The notes: generated by a model from the letters alone, not told the origin. 64,000 bases of DNA from Hermodice carunculata (GCA_964020975.1 OZ026628.1:62321883-62385882); one strand, 5' to 3'; numbered from the stretch's first letter, positions 21,786 through 36,409 are shown. Numbers and translations: made by a program.

Positions 21786-23339
21786 CGGTCACTTGACTTC
21801 TAACAATTTATTGCACATAATGAAACTTGACATTCCAGGTATCACAATGATATATACTTTCGGTATGCTACAAAGAAAACTGTTCCTACTGCACTGTGTT
21901 CAATGAAAATTGTTACTTTTATTTTCACTGGTACAAAAAATAACCTGACCCTTTAAGGGTTAACTGACTGATGGCCATTTTGGAAGAGGTCTTCTTGTTT
22001 TCGGAAAGACTATTTTGTTTCCCACTTGGACAATTATGTCTCACATGTCCTTGCTGATGACACAACCAACATTCAAAATAGCCTTGTTGTTCATCTCTGG
22101 TGATTCTCTGGTTTGTCTCACCTTTTGTGCTCATTTTGCTGAGGTGTGTGTGGGAATCCAACTCTGACTGGCCTTTTCAATAAAAGCAGAAGTTGAATCA
22201 CTGACAGCCTTTTCTAGAACCATACACCCTCCATCAGGATTGTTGGCTCCTGCGGATCCAATTGCTTTGATGTAGCTTTTCTTTTCCTTTTAAACATCAA
22301 AGAGTTCTTCATACTGTTCCACTACATCCACAGCATCTTGTATTGTAGTACAGCCTTTATCAATGCACCTTACTTTCATCTCTAATGTCCAAGTAGTCTT
22401 GAATATATCCGGCGCAAGTTTTTCCTGCCTCATTAGTTTGAAGGCAGTATATGCCTCAAAGTAATTCTCCAAACCCCATCACCAGGAGCTGAAGCACACT
22501 CTCCAGTCTTCCTCTTACACATAGAGAGTTTAGCCTTAAACAGTTCCCTCTGCTGATGTTCTCCAAATATAAATGCAAAAGCTGTTTCAATTTTAGCATA
22601 ACTCACTCTAGGGAACAGCAGGCAGTCCAGCATCAAACCTTCTTGCTGTTCCCTGGAGGCCTACAGTTAACATATGCTTTAGTTGCATCACTCCATTTTC
22701 CTAACTGTGCACATGTTGAGAAATAAGTTTGATGTTCCTCCCAGTGGATTGTACCATCAAACTTGTCAGGCTTCACAGTGAGACAACTTTTGTTCATACT
22801 TGATATTCTCTCCCCAAGAGAATTTTGCATTTCAGGAAAAGTAGCCTGTTGTATATGCAACTTTGCTGCCAGAGCCCCATTTCTCTGGAATCTAGAATCT
22901 GGTAATACAAAAACGTCCATATGGTGCTTTTATAAAATCAACTTCTGAAACCCTACTCTCTTTCTGTGCTATCATACTGTTACTCCATTCATCTACAAAA
23001 TATTGATTTAGGTTTAATTTGTAAGTAATATCCTCACCCACTTTCTGTTCCATCTTCAACCTGGGAAAGCAATTTTACTAATGTGATTATCAATATCATA
23101 TAATTTAATTTATTTTCAATATCCCTAATCATTTATTGATTAATTATATCTTATGCATTTCTTTTTTTTCCAAAATACTTGTGTATCTCAAAATAAACAA
23201 CCCCCATAATACTATTTTTTTCCTCCAAAGAACTCTGAGGTTACATTACTATGATCATATAATAATCCCTGCTCCAAAAGGGAATAGGAGAATAATCTGT
23301 ACAAACCAAATATGAAAAGACATTTCATAGTGTATGATG

Positions 23340-23890
<551 letters not shown>

Positions 23891-24479
23891 GCACGACGGT
23901 GGCATGAATATTTTATTCTTTTCAACTTTGTGCAATCAATTTATGTCTCCCTACAACTGGGAACCTCTGGTTGCCATAGGTTTCAGGAATGGTAATTACA
24001 TTTAAAAGTCATGGTGAGATACATGCAACAAAATATGGTTGATTCACTGTAGGGTATTAGTTCTGTATTAACCTTGTACACCGGAGTTTTCTTATTGCCA
24101 TGCTGCTATATTACAACACAATTCACTGCTCATCATCAAAAGTTATACTGATCCCAACTGGTTTCTAATGGATCACTATCAGCGAGTGTGGCCAAACTGA
24201 CCAGTTTATTGTCAGGTATTGTTTCTGTTCACAGCACACTGTTTGTAAACAAAGTCACACTGGCTGCAAAGTTTGCAAAATTGTACTTATATTTGCTTCT
24301 GTTTCAGTCCTTTACATCTCAGATAGCAGCCTGATATTTCAACAATTGATACATAATATACCAAAGAGCTAACTGATGCCAAAAAATTCCGTAAATACAT
24401 CAGAAAAACACAAGTTTGATTTTCCTACTGCATTGAGCAGTTTTCATTTGTGTTTGTGGCAACACTTTGTGAGAAGAAA

Positions 24480-24770
24480 TGATACATTGTTGGATGGAAA
24501 AAGGTCAGGTACATCTGACACATTATGAACATGAATTATATATAGTAGCAGGCCAAGGGCAGATCCTTAAGGCACCCCTATTTTGATGTCTACCAGAAGG
24601 AATTTAATACTATCAAATTCTGAATGTTGTTTAGGATTTGTAAAATACTTGTAAAAATAGTTGTGATGAAATCCCTGTCATGCAACAGTTTCAATGAATT
24701 TTTCATGACCAAGCACATCAAAGACAGATAATAGAAATGCACATTGGAAAATCCCTTTCATTAAGGCTCC
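24480..24770 (-). pseudogene. LINE reverse transcriptase fragment (CR1/L2-like)
   Basis: On the minus strand the frames read SVFDVLGHEKFIE, then N-P-K-Q-H, then IKIGVP-GSALGLLLYII. This is the conserved RT order (FDxVDHxxL, NRxQxV, then GVPQGSxLGPLLF) of CR1/L2-type non-LTR elements. The Gln of GVPQGS is replaced by a stop codon, so the copy is dead. Flanking endonuclease and YADD segments were not found. It is a short truncated remnant beside the tandem array. Confidence 0.65.
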
Positions 24771-25861
24771 TTTTAAAATCTATCCAGGTTTTAAGGGAGA
24801 CAAGTTAAGTAGACTGCAGCTTCCCAGACCCGTATTAGTGATCTAGTATACATGATGTTCTTAGAAATATTCATAGAATTAAAGAAACATGTTTTTCCAA
24901 AGAATTTAGAAAAACTACATGCTATTGATAATAGTATTAGATTTACAAATACACTGGCATCATCTCTCAGACAGAAGGAGGCTACTTTTACTATCTAAGC
25001 TTATTAGGGAATATGCCTCTAGGAAGTGCCTGCCAAAGCTTTGATGATTCTTGACCTCATTGGTGTAAGTAAACATAAGCACTGCTGGTTCTAATTTTGT
25101 TCAAAGTCTATCAAAACCATGACTTGGATGGTTACAGGACAACCAGATTCATATGCCAGTGCCATTGCATAAAAAGGTATGAGAGCCATTTAATGCCACT
25201 TTGGCCATTTAACTGGCAACATCCAGTTGAAAGCACAATACAGTAATACTGTGTGCTTTAATGGCTATTTTCATCACTTGTCCCCACAAGGCTGTGTAAA
25301 AATCGCAAAGGAGTTGCACAGTGTCAATCAAGAAAGTAAACAAGTTAAAAATAATAGTATGCATGCAACCTTTGTACATATGTATGCCTTTATATAACAA
25401 GCTGCACCACTTTGTTGGGTACCTCATAAATAGCTATGTTGCACTGAAATCAGTTTTAAATTTCCTGTGGTGTGAAATGGGTTGGCACAGCAGGTCAGAA
25501 AATGTCAAGTACCATTTTGTGACTAACATGTTCTTATAATATGTTTCGTTTAACCAGTGCTTTGGCAAATGTGAATAGAATCACAAATATTTATAGGAGG
25601 GTGTTTAACATATCATTTTTTTTTCTCTCACTTGTTTGATGAGATATTGTTCTTCAGAGTGGACAGTGTTTTGAGGGGTTACATGTTATCAGGCTATGAG
25701 AGATGCAAAATAAACTTTTCATGGTGCTGAGTGTGCAATATACCCATAAACACATACTGTCACCGTTTATGGGGACAATGGGCTAGAAAAAGACTGGATA
25801 CTTCAGAAGGAATGACTTTGATAGTAAAAAACCTCAGTTGGCCATTTTGTGCTGGCTTCAA

Positions 25862-26016
25862 TCCACAATACATACACTAATCATAATAGAACCACTTTGG
25901 GAGACATTGATTATTAATGTATGTTCCAACGCTTTGTATAAGACAAAAAGTAAGGACCTTCACTTACAAATAGAGCCACTCTTTTCAGATACTTTACCAG
26001 AGAAATGTTTACTAGG
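25862..26016 (+). CDS. Candidate exon, paralogue of 2.7 kb (unknown protein)
   Basis: The frame contains EPLWETLIINVCSNALYK and ends at a GT donor (26017-26022, GTAAGT). It aligns with the exon candidate at 2626-2778: the INVCSNALY codons differ only at three silent sites, and P-(I/L)-W-x-T upstream is shared. No acceptor or further exon was identified, and the protein is not recognised. Confidence 0.3.
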
Positions 26017-27465
26017 GTAAGTATGTTTTGCTGCATACGTTTCACCGAAACATACACTCTGCAAAAAGGTCTTACAAAATAAATATGTATTTCAGAGATG
26101 TATTTATAAAATAATCCATACATGATGAAATAAGTTGAATTACAGCTTATCTCAACTAAAGAGGAGAGGAAAAATAGACCACCAACTACAAATGTATTTC
26201 TTTCACTGCCAATACACCTGCCAGTTAAGGCTATTTCAGAAAAACATACCTACACAGTGGAGAAGGTTTGTGTCGTTTCCTCTCCATTGGCGTTGACTTC
26301 CATATTGTAAAAACAGTAGTCTTCTTACAGTTAGCATGATGAGGTGAAAATCAGTTTATAGAATAGTTTGTGACATCTCTAAATTCAGTACACAACAGGG
26401 ACTATTTGCTAATTTTTAATGAATGGGCAAAGAAGGTGGAACATAGTCATGGCTACATAAGGAAATTAATCCTTTGCACTAATATTTCTCTCTAGGCTTA
26501 TAAATCCGTACTGTTGTATACTCAACACCTTATAGGCCATTGTTTAATAGAAATTGCGATTATACATTGTATGTGATCGAATCATTAAAACAGAGTTCAT
26601 ATATCAACCAAACTGCCTAAAAAACAGTTAACCAAATCTTGAGCCCAGTATGTCACATGCAGGAACCACTATGGATGATCAGGTGCTTTCTGTAATACTT
26701 ATTCAGAATTTGAATGAACTTTATCTAGGCGAATACATCACTGCACGCACAAAGACTTAGGAGCCATAAATACATCTGATAATCGATTCTGCTTGGAGAT
26801 TAGGGTATACACACCTAAACATAAAACGTAAGATATAAGTAGATGATCCTTTTTTCTAGACTTCATCATCCTCTATACTATCCCAAGTTTTATTGCACAA
26901 AGGAAGCAGCTGGAAATGTGAAGTTGTATCTGTAGGAAAGGCTGTAAGTATTTTCAGCAGCTTACACCCACAATCATAACATAAAATTGTACACTTAAAC
27001 TGACAGGCTTTCATTTTGAACCGTCTTAGTTTTGCTCGATGAAGTCCGCTCAAGTTGAAACGAACAGTGTTTGAGGTGCCACAAGTGTTGAGTAGTGGCC
27101 TTTTTCAAAACTCATTTTTTTTTGGCGGTAAAATTCCCTCAGTAATGTTTTGCAATTAGTATGAACCAGCCTGTGGCCTAAAGTCTGAGTGATGACCCTT
27201 CCGGTCAGATGAAAGGGAGAAGAGGCTTTGTCGGAAATATTAAAGTCCATTGAATGACCACTATACACACAACCTGACATCATATACAATTTCTAAAACT
27301 GAAGTTTGTAAGACACACGCGAAGTGTACAAGGAGCTTTGATTTGTACAAATGCATCATCTACAGACTCAAGCAGCCGAATATTAGTCTACTGTTGAGGT
27401 TGGAGACCCTATTAGGTGTGGGCCCCAAAGAGTGAAAATACTCCTTCTGTAAACAAACAAACAAG

Positions 27466-27707
<242 letters not shown>

Positions 27708-27754
27708 GAATGAAAGAATGAATAAATAAATCAATAAAAAAAACATCTGTCTCA

Positions 27755-27905
27755 TCACAGATGCACTGGAGACTGTTTACATTCACGGTACATCCATGAT
27801 AGCATAAAACAATAAATATGTACAATCCAACACACAACTAAGATGTCCATGACAGTATAAAATGAGAAATTAGAAATTTATACAAGCCATTATATATCCA
27901 CTGTA
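27755..27905 (+). repeat. About 150-bp dispersed repeat, copy 1
   Basis: It closely resembles 29138-29285. Shared phrases include ATAAATATGTACAATCCAAC and CATTATATATCCACT. It sits between two microsatellites inside the duplicated block and is absent from the 5.7-kb counterpart, so it is probably an insertion. An (AAAT)n tract follows at 27902-27975. Confidence 0.8.
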
Positions 27906-27931
27906 AATAAATAAACAAACAAGCAAACAAA

Positions 27932-27974
<43 letters not shown>

Positions 27975-28955
27975 ACACACTTATCATCTGGAGAGGAGTT
28001 TGCACATTTTAAATCTATCACCTTGCTACTTCATTGTGCAAGATGGACTACTGAACTATGGACATACAGCACTACACTCTAAATTATGATGCTTTTAAAA
28101 GGGCAATCCTGTTTTCAGTTATAGGAAGCAATTGTGATATCCTTTCTCTTTACGTACCTTCCGGTTCAAGGCATATCCACATGGAGCTATGTGAGGACTG
28201 TGAGCTGGCCTCTTTGTTTAAGATTGACTTTGTAGTCTATGGAAAATGCAGAATAATGAACATGGCTGTCTTTTCTAGACATATCAAAGTTATTATTAAA
28301 TTCCACCATGGTGTAAAGGCAAGCAGAACTACTCTTCCCTGACTGAAGCCATATGCTGCAATAATGCCCCAAAAATGGGACAAGGCACAACCAACGTGGC
28401 CATCCTCGCAGCAGTCATTTGATTATGTCTCAATCTGTATGTGCCTGAAAAACCTTACACCAGTCTAACTCAACTAAGTTGGCAAAGATTAAATAAACAG
28501 CATCTGATGATAAGCAGCACAGTGTCGCAGCAATAAAGCTTGTTTGAGTCATTTTTGTTTGTTTGTTCCTTTGCTTATTTCATTTTAGTGTAGTCTTTAT
28601 AACAAGATTATAAGTCACATAAATAATTTTTACATATATAATTTCAGACCAGTGAGCTTTCCTAAAACGGGATTTTTAATTTTCTTGCTGCTGTGGGCTA
28701 TTTTTTTATTGTTGTCGGTGTCACAGATTTATAATTCCAAAGACAAAAAGCCATATTTAATTTGGAACAATTGAGTTTTGTCTACGTGGGTGCAAAGGGT
28801 GTCTTTCCTGTGTTTGGCTTTTGCTTTAGTGGTTTTTTGTGCCCTTATTGTCTGTAATTCCAAATATAACAGATATATCAATCTGTATGTAGTTTTCTCT
28901 GTTATTTTGACACGTTACCTACTGACAAATATCGTGTGACATCCTGTCTCTCCCT

Positions 28956-29015
28956 CTGTATGTATGTATGTATGTATGTATGTATGTATGTATGTATGTA
29001 TGTATATATATATAT
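28956..29015 (+). repeat. (TATG)n(TA)n microsatellite
   Basis: About 11 TATG units followed by a short TA run. Confidence 0.95.
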
Positions 29016-29137
29016 TATACAATGATTTATCATTAACACGATACTGAGATATAGGACATATTTATTATGATGACACAAGTTTCAATGGCGAAGGTTCATT
29101 TTCATTGTAACTATAACTTTATTTCGTGAAGCTACCC

Positions 29138-29285
29138 CTTTGACACAGAAGCACTGTAGACTGTGTACATCCACGGTGCGTCCATGGTAGCATAAAATGA
29201 GAAATATGTACAATCCAACATGCAACTATGACGTCAATGACAGAGAGAAATGAGAAATATATACAAATCATTATATATCCACTTT
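29138..29285 (+). repeat. About 150-bp dispersed repeat, copy 2
   Basis: Matches 27755-27905 in the same orientation. It lies at the 3' edge of the minus-strand LINE and could be the tail of that LINE family, in which case the 27.8-kb copy would be a 5'-truncated insertion. Confidence 0.75.
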
Positions 29286-29289
29286 GTGT

Positions 29290-32200
29290 CAAAAGTAATA
29301 AAATATTATTTCCATGGAGTAGCAACATCATGCAGAATGTCCGCAGCTAACCATATTTTCCAAATAATATTTATGGTGGGGCCACGCATCAAGCATAATT
29401 TCTTGCACACATTGTCAAATTCAAGATTGGCAGTTTCATTATGTCTGAACTATTGCGTCCTAAAAGTATACATAATTTGGAAAAATATAAGCCGTTCATG
29501 AATCCATGCCAAATATTTGTATTGCCACTCATGACCAGTCTGGACTCCAGTAATTGAAAATCCTTATTTCATGGATCGTTAAATTTTGGGCAAAATGAAA
29601 AGAAAATGCTCTAACTCTTCTATTCCTGAACTACATAAAATACAAGCTTCATGTTCTGATATGCTCCATCTGTGTAGGTCCATCTATAGTTAGTTCTCGC
29701 TTTGAATTTTTTTGGCACCATCAAAACCATTGTATAGTAATAATATACTTTTTTCTAGTAGAACGGACCTCAAGACAATTATACAAAGACAGCATTCTTT
29801 TTGCTTTGATTTCATCCACAAATTCATTTTGAATACCTGCTTTCTGAATTTATATTACACATCTGGGAAAAAAATATTTTGTCCATGAACTGCATGGGTC
29901 AGACTGGCATTGACGAGTGTTTTCCTAATTTCTTTAACGTAAGACCAACTGGATTGCGTTTTGTCCTTAAATTTACCTAACAGTTCAACAAAAATCTGTT
30001 TACAAAGGCATGTTTTGTCAAGGTGTCATTGCAAGCAATAAAATTACTTGACTTTTTGCCTGTCCAAATACATGCTAACAAGTAGCCAGCCTGGGGTCAC
30101 CTTTATGCGTACAATTTCCAGAGCGGCAAAGTATTGAATTGATTACAAAAGGTTAGCGCATGACAAAGTGAGGGTAGTATGACCCGTTTCCATAAACTAT
30201 TACCAAAACTATTGATGTTTTCGTGCGACACCAATATCCTGCACATGTAACAGCCTGCGTGTTTAAGTGTGCCTTAATATTAGTAAAGTCAGTTAAAGAC
30301 CGGGAGAATAAGATTCCTAAATGTGTGTAAGTCACACATTCTTTTATGGGTGTGTGACTTAACATCCAAGATTTTTGTTTATTCATACGTCTACCGATAA
30401 ACATGACTTATGATTTTAAGTGATTAAATTACATACCCGATCTTATGGCAAACTGGCTGGCTACCATTAACATTTTGGACAGTTGTACATCTAAACTAGC
30501 CATTGATACAAAATCATCAGCGTACAGTACAACTGGTATGGTGTGCTTTTTAAACATTATTTCTAATTTTCCTTTTTGTAATGACACAATCAAATATACC
30601 ATAGCTACAGAGAATAAAGTTTGCGACAGGGTACACACTTGTTTTACACCATTAAATGTCTTAAACCAGTCACTTTCAAATTATCCCAATCTTGCTTTGT
30701 TTTCAACTTTTTCTTACAGGCCGAGTAGACGTCTCCATGCTTTTCATTGAATTCCATTTCCGATAGATTAACAAATTATTTATTACGATTTATAGTATTG
30801 TATGCTTTACTTATGCCCACGAAGACCAACTATGTTTTTTCTTTATTGTCTTTTTTTTACACTACACAAGGGACTGTCAATAATTGTCAACATTTTCATC
30901 TCTGTCCAAAATGGCCATGGAGGGGGAGGGGATCGGAGCCAGATTGCCATAATTTTCAACCTTAAGAACATTTGATTTTCTACGTCCAACATTTTCAGGT
31001 TCCCCTGCAAAATTTCAACCTGCCACCAGGTGTCACTTTGCATTTAAAATCTTTTTTCTCATCAACCCCTTGATGTAATCCCCGTTCAGTCAGCTGGAAT
31101 AGATACGTGCAGGTGCAACCATGGAGCTCAGTGAAACCAAATTAGCACAGCTGAATATTATCGCTAAAAATCCCATATGTATGGCAAAAAAATCCTAAAT
31201 CATTACAAGTTTTTTTCATGTATAAAATGCATATACCTTTGTACGCCAGCATATATCATGACAGGTTATACAAAAAATATTTAAAAAAGAATGAAAAAAG
31301 ATGGCAGAAAAATGGAGTAAAGATGCTGCACATATTTATAAGGTCTACTATTTCAAATGACCTTGAGCAACCTTAGAAATCTAAAAGACGGCAGAGCAAG
31401 TCCGGAATAAATGTTGATGATGGCCATAAACAGCGAGAGAGGAATTCATGGTCATTTTGAACATAGATGACAATGTTGACAATTAGGGCGGCCCCTAAGC
31501 CTTTTAGTGTAATATTTTGATCTTTAAGTCTACAACCCTTGCGATACACGCCATTGTATTCTCAAAGAATGCCACTTACCTCCAAAAAGCCATACAATGT
31601 GTTTCTAAAACTGACCAGAACATCTTATAAACATTTGATGCCATTGTGATACCAAGATAGATGCTCAAATTTAGAAGCTTTCCCTCTTTAAATAGAGGCT
31701 TTACAATTCCTTTATACCAGTCATCTGGAATTGTTTCTAATAATTTACACATATTGATTTTTTTTAGAGCAAAGTGCATAAAATAGGTCCTCCATTCTTT
31801 AAAAACTAATATGGAGTAAAGTCGATTTCCCATTTTTTAATTTATCAATTAACCACTGTATTTCATTGTCTAATCATCATAGAGCGTGCCATAGGGATGC
31901 AGAACTGTATTTTTGAAGTAACCATTATCATTGGACAACTCTTGTATGCACCTCTCCCACCCATCACTGATGGGCTGTCCACCCAACTCACACCAGTGTT
32001 CACCTAAAACTTTATGTCTTTCTTTCCGGTCCTCAATCATAGGATCAATGTTGTTTTGGTCACATATCCATATAGAGTACGAGTTGTTGCAATTTACCAG
32101 TAAGCTCATGAATTCTAAGAACCTGTCTGTTAATTCTGAATTATTATTATTATTATTATTACTATTATTATTATTATTATTTTCCGCTATGACCAATCTA
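29290..32200 (-). pseudogene. LINE (non-LTR retrotransposon) relic
   Basis: Minus-strand pieces appear in order. An RT N-terminal segment, IPDDWYKGIVKPLFKEGKL with L-G-I-T-M-A-S, lies near 31.6-31.75 kb. The RT catalytic segment VVLYADDFVSMASL lies near 30.52 kb, and a frame with THLGILFS near 30.32 kb. A C-terminal zinc-like segment, HEACILCSSGIEELEHFLF, lies near 29.61 kb. Lys/Trp-rich linker codons and frame breaks occur between them. The order and the YADD motif identify a non-LTR element, and the CxxC...EHFLF end is typical of several LINE clades. The endonuclease is not clearly visible (31.87-32.20 kb is open but unrecognised and includes an (AAT)n Asn run). The copy is inactive. Confidence 0.75.
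32135..32182 (+). repeat. (ATT)n microsatellite
   Basis: Trinucleotide run with one interruption. It encodes poly-Asn on the minus strand. Confidence 0.95.
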
Positions 32201-32289
32201 TAGTATAGTTATTATCTTGTTCCGATTATAATATTTCACTTTAGAGTACCGTCACTGTGCATATATATCTAAAGATATGAAACATTAGG

Positions 32290-33910
32290 CCTTTCTTACA
32301 AAAAGTGGAAGCTTTCTTCCAGCTGGCTCATTTCACCAGCCATGTACACATAAATCTTTGTGAAAGGCTGCTTCACATCTGCTGTGTTCAGGTGCATGAA
32401 CAGTAGTAAGAGACACTTGCGTGTCAATATTATAGATGGAAACTGGCCCAAGTGAAAAGCTTTCCAAATCTGGAGGAGTCCATCAAAATGAACATACAGA
32501 AATAACGACAAGACATGGATATCTATGGAGCAAAACACTATTCATTAAATATCTAAAAGATATTAAAATGCATTATTGACAGTACATAAAATTTTTATCA
32601 TAAAAATTAAAAGCAGAGAAGAGTTTCCGTCAATGCTAGAGGACTTCCTGTAAAAGAGAGAGCTAACAAAAATCACCCACAATCAAAACTTATTTGTCAT
32701 CAAACAAGCAAGGGCGAAATGTTCAAGCTCAAGGTAGACATACCAACATTGTTGTCATATTTTAATATATCGGTGACGAATAAGAAATGCAATATAAAGG
32801 AAACCCTCTCTCTCCTGCCTTGAGACAGACACGAACAAAGATAAGTAGCAGTTCAAATGTACTTAATGCCAGCAACTCTCAACATTGAAGAATATCTCTT
32901 GCCCCACACACGCATTGTACGAAAAGTAAGTTACAATTGTTCTGTTTATACATTTACTACATCATTTATATAACATCTCATATCTACGTACCCTCATTAT
33001 GATGCATTTTGATTTAGCCACATACTATAAAAGTGATTGCTTCAATTTTATCTTTCAAATATCCATGTTTCACCCTGTTTTGTGGTCGCTGCATACTTGA
33101 TCTAAGGAAATTAACTTGGGCACATACGCATCAGAAGCTCACCCAAGTGGAATATTACTGCCCAAGTGAGGGAAATGCGCTATGTGGAATTCAAAATCAC
33201 CATGTTTGTCACATTATTTAAACATTAATTCACTGTGATCATTATGTACCATTATGTCTACAAATGAATATTACAAGCCATTTCCTGTAGTTTCTTTTAA
33301 TTGCAAATCATCAGGGTATATTAGTGAAATATATTCTCACACGTTTTGTCTTTGATGTTCAGGAGGTCATCAATAAACCTAAATGTCAATTTCAAATAGA
33401 TTTCTTAAAATTTCCTCTCTTGTGATAGTAAAATCAACAGGTGCATAATTGGTATCCATAGGGAGAACAATAGTCTATCTAAAGATGGAATCTCAAAGTT
33501 TGACATATATATTATGAATTAAAAAGTTCAACAACTTTATAAACTGATCATATTCAAATGCAGACTGGGCATCCCTCACACAATCACCAAAATATGCACC
33601 AAGGGATATGAATATTCCTTAAAATTTATTGTTATTTATGTTTCACATATTAGAGGCTAGATACATTTTTCAAGTGAGAATGAGCAATATATGGGTTCAC
33701 AATGGAGAAGTCCAACAATGAAATCGGTGAACAGTAAATGATTATCTGTACCATTCACCTGCTCCAGCAAAATGTTTCAAATTTGATGTTAAAATTTAAA
33801 ACCTGTTATTTCTAGCAGATGCTTCTGTCTGACCACTGCAATTAGACCAAAACAATTTACCTCCTTCAAGCCTTTGAACAACGACAATGGTGTCTAATTA
33901 AAACAGTAAA
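32290..33910 (-). pseudogene. Penelope-type reverse transcriptase repeat, copy A
   Basis: Colinear with copies at 37.45-38.83 and 60.48-61.92 kb. On the minus strand the RT part near 33.36-33.39 kb reads LTFRFIDDLLN, equivalent to the FTFRYIDDVLS active-site block of this reverse transcriptase group. A degraded PMDTNYAP segment (family GIPMGTNCAP) lies near 33.45 kb. The region 32.3-33.0 kb is a downstream tail, also shared by the other copies. Stops and shifts make it non-functional. RT motifs resemble those I associate with Penelope-like single-ORF elements of marine invertebrates, but the clade is uncertain. Confidence 0.65.
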
Positions 33911-33919
33911 TTTCCTTCT

Positions 33920-36400
33920 TATTATAAAAAGGTTTGCTTTAGATTCCCTAAGCCCTGTAAAGGAAGATGTTTCAAGGAATTTTTGAAATATATCTCTGTT
34001 GCAGAAAAACAATATTCAAATTAGATAACATGATATTTGGAATGCATATATTACAATGTGCACGTAAAATAGACAGGAACAAAAAGCGCAATTTTTTTTA
34101 AACACCAATGTAAAAAAGAACAAAGCTTTAAATTATTTTAAATTATGTCTTTTATGTCACGTGAATCAAGTTCACATCTATCATATTGCTAGATCAATGA
34201 CAATCAACAAAGATATTGATCAAGATGAAAAAGCATCTTCGTATTAAAACATTATTGTGAAAAAAACGGAGAATTGTCGATTATTTAAAATGTTTTGAAA
34301 GCTTAACACATTTAACGTACAGTTGCGAATCCTATACGATTTCTTCAATTTCAATATGTGCCAGATTAGTGAACAATGTAGCCAATTGTAGTATCATTAT
34401 TTTATGCACACACACACACAAACAGAGGCACACAATGTTAATCCAGTTAAAGTAAATAAATAGATAAATAGGTACTTCTATGTAAAATGGTGTTAATATT
34501 CAGCCTGTGTAATTTGGGAGAACCATTTTTTTGCACAATATGGCCATGAAAAGGATGCCTAGACTAACAGATATGTAAGTTCCATTCCATGATACAGATA
34601 TATTTTTAAAGATGAGCATATCTCGTATTTTTATACATATGGAATTTCATCCACATTTTGCCAAAACTAAGACATCACTGCTTAAGTTCGCGACATGTAC
34701 AGTATTGCTGGACCTCTTTTGGCGCAAATTGAATGTTATCATTCAAAAAAGTTTGTGGCAGAATTATATGATGAAGTTCTGAGTTAAGGTAGCAGAGTGG
34801 ATTGAGCCTTAACGGCAAAATCATAATCTGGCACAAAATAATTGTTTCCATTTTTGATAAAGTAAGCATTTTGCCTTTTTTTGTCACTAAACATGAATCC
34901 CAAATAAAGCGATGTTTATGGGGAAAAAAGGAAAACATGACCATGTTAGCTGGCCAAAGTGCTTGCATGTCTGTTGAGAAACGTAGGCTAAACAACCCAC
35001 CAAAGTTTGGATAGCAGTAGGCTGCTTTCCACAACAAGTGCTGCATCAATAGCAAGCAACCAACTGCAACCATTGAGGTGTGCAGGTAGTATTTCTTGTG
35101 TTAACGGCTTGACAAGATTAGGGCTACCAATTAAGTGGTTTATTGTGGTGACCAAATAGCCATGAAGGTAGTGAAATTGATGCCTGAGGGGTTCATGTTT
35201 TCTTCTTCCGATAAAGATTGGTGGTCGAAATGGCGCCTGGCGACCAACATGGGTCTCACAAAGTGAATGAAAGCAGCTTCAACATGGAGAAAGAAAAATA
35301 GTTTTTCTGATCCATGGTTTCAACCAACACAATAATTATCATTCAGAACCATGGCATTGTACATTATAAAGTCAAACAAACCTACAGACTTTTCCAAAAT
35401 ATGGCCAGCTTGCTTTATTACTTGGTGGCAAAATAATAAGCACAGCAATCAAGGTATTCCCACTGCACAACTGGATTATTTGCCTACAGAAAGGCCTTAA
35501 AATGACGCGAGTTGTGAACACAGACATTTGTTTCAGCATGAATACTTACGGACCTTGTAATTAATGACAAATTAAATTTTGCGTGTATCAGTTTGAAATT
35601 ATGCCCTTTTGCTGTGACGGCCTCGACGGACTCAGAAGATCAATAGGTAATCCAGGCCAAGGCATGGACCAAGTGTGAATGAAGGTGAAATTGAGTTGAG
35701 TTGGAGTGACTCATTTCTTTGATGTTTCCTGGTCTGTCATCTGGTATGTGTATAACGGCCTCATTAGATGCATGGAAATATGCTGAACAACAGCATTAAA
35801 ATTTAAATCTCGAAGTAAATTTGTATGAAGCATACCCCCACTACAATTGTTATCGTCAGTGGCCTACCTGTGGAAGGCTGCCACGTTTCAGATGTGCCGA
35901 CAATGTAGCAAAGTAGGCCCACACTGAGCCAAAAAGACCTGATTTCGCGAGAGGGGATTTGAAAGTTTGACCATGGGAACTGTATGACGATTAATTTACG
36001 GTTTTGTAAATTACTACAAAGCAACACCAAGACAATGAACAGCCAAAGCCCCATCCATACACTCAATAAATACATGTTGCTCTTTGATCCAAGATGAGAC
36101 GAACTGAATGAGCAACTTATGTCAATCAAAAGACTCTTCTCACTGAAAGATCCCATGAAACTACAAGTCCATCTTGTTCAAGCAGCGCCATTTTCAAACA
36201 ATGTTGCTAGGGTCAAGGTCATCGCACCTTTGGGTCACTTGGCTAATCTGCTATTTAGTTCCCTTTGAAGCTCTCACTGTCGTGTGACAAACCAAGCTTG
36301 CAGGTGTGACTGCGTTTGTAGCCAATCAGATAAATGACTGCTTTTTAAGCTAATAAACATTATTGTATATTGAAAACTATATATCAAAGATATTAACTGA
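33920..36400. other. No recognised gene; two unassigned minus-strand frames
   Basis: Frames at 34675-35073 (132 codons) and 35803-36156 (117 codons, with a hydrophobic stretch MGLWLFIVLVLLC) lie on the minus strand. A CCAAT-box-like AGCCAATCA near 36329 lies upstream of the second. They could be exons of a membrane protein, but I see no family, no acceptors that clearly fit, and no support beyond length. The rest is featureless. Confidence 0.25.
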
Positions 36401-36409
36401 CATGTCTTT

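Larger units (their letters stand above)
20418..21959 (+). mobile_element. Non-autonomous piggyBac-type DNA transposon, 1542 bp
   Basis: The element is bounded by TTAA at 20414-20417 and 21960-21963, the hallmark target duplication of the piggyBac superfamily. The ends are CCCTTAAACGTTCAG and, on the other strand, CCCTTAAAGGGTCAG, matching at 12 of 15 bases by eye. The CCC(T)...(A)GGG termini fit the superfamily. No transposase core is visible. The left part keeps a promoter-like block and a possible first-exon donor, so it resembles an internally deleted derivative. Its insertion into the Ty3/gypsy relic makes it younger than that element. It also contains a 14-16 base G run near 21118-21133 and three X-box-like sites. 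Confidence 0.85.
17320..23060 (-). mobile_element. Ty3/gypsy-type LTR retrotransposon, internal region, degraded fossil
   Basis: Parts appear in the family order on the minus strand. They are a gag-like region (about 23.05-21.96 kb) with a CCHC zinc knuckle near 22.06 kb, then an aspartic protease piece with an LLDTG(S) signature near 20.19 kb. Reverse transcriptase follows, with a conserved D-M-C-S-G-Y-Q-Q segment near 19.07 kb, and then an integrase core near 17.33-17.54 kb. No LTRs were recognised at either side. The copy is clearly broken, probably at ten or more places, and looks old. A piggyBac-type element (20418-21959) is inserted into it between the gag and protease portions. Confidence 0.85.
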
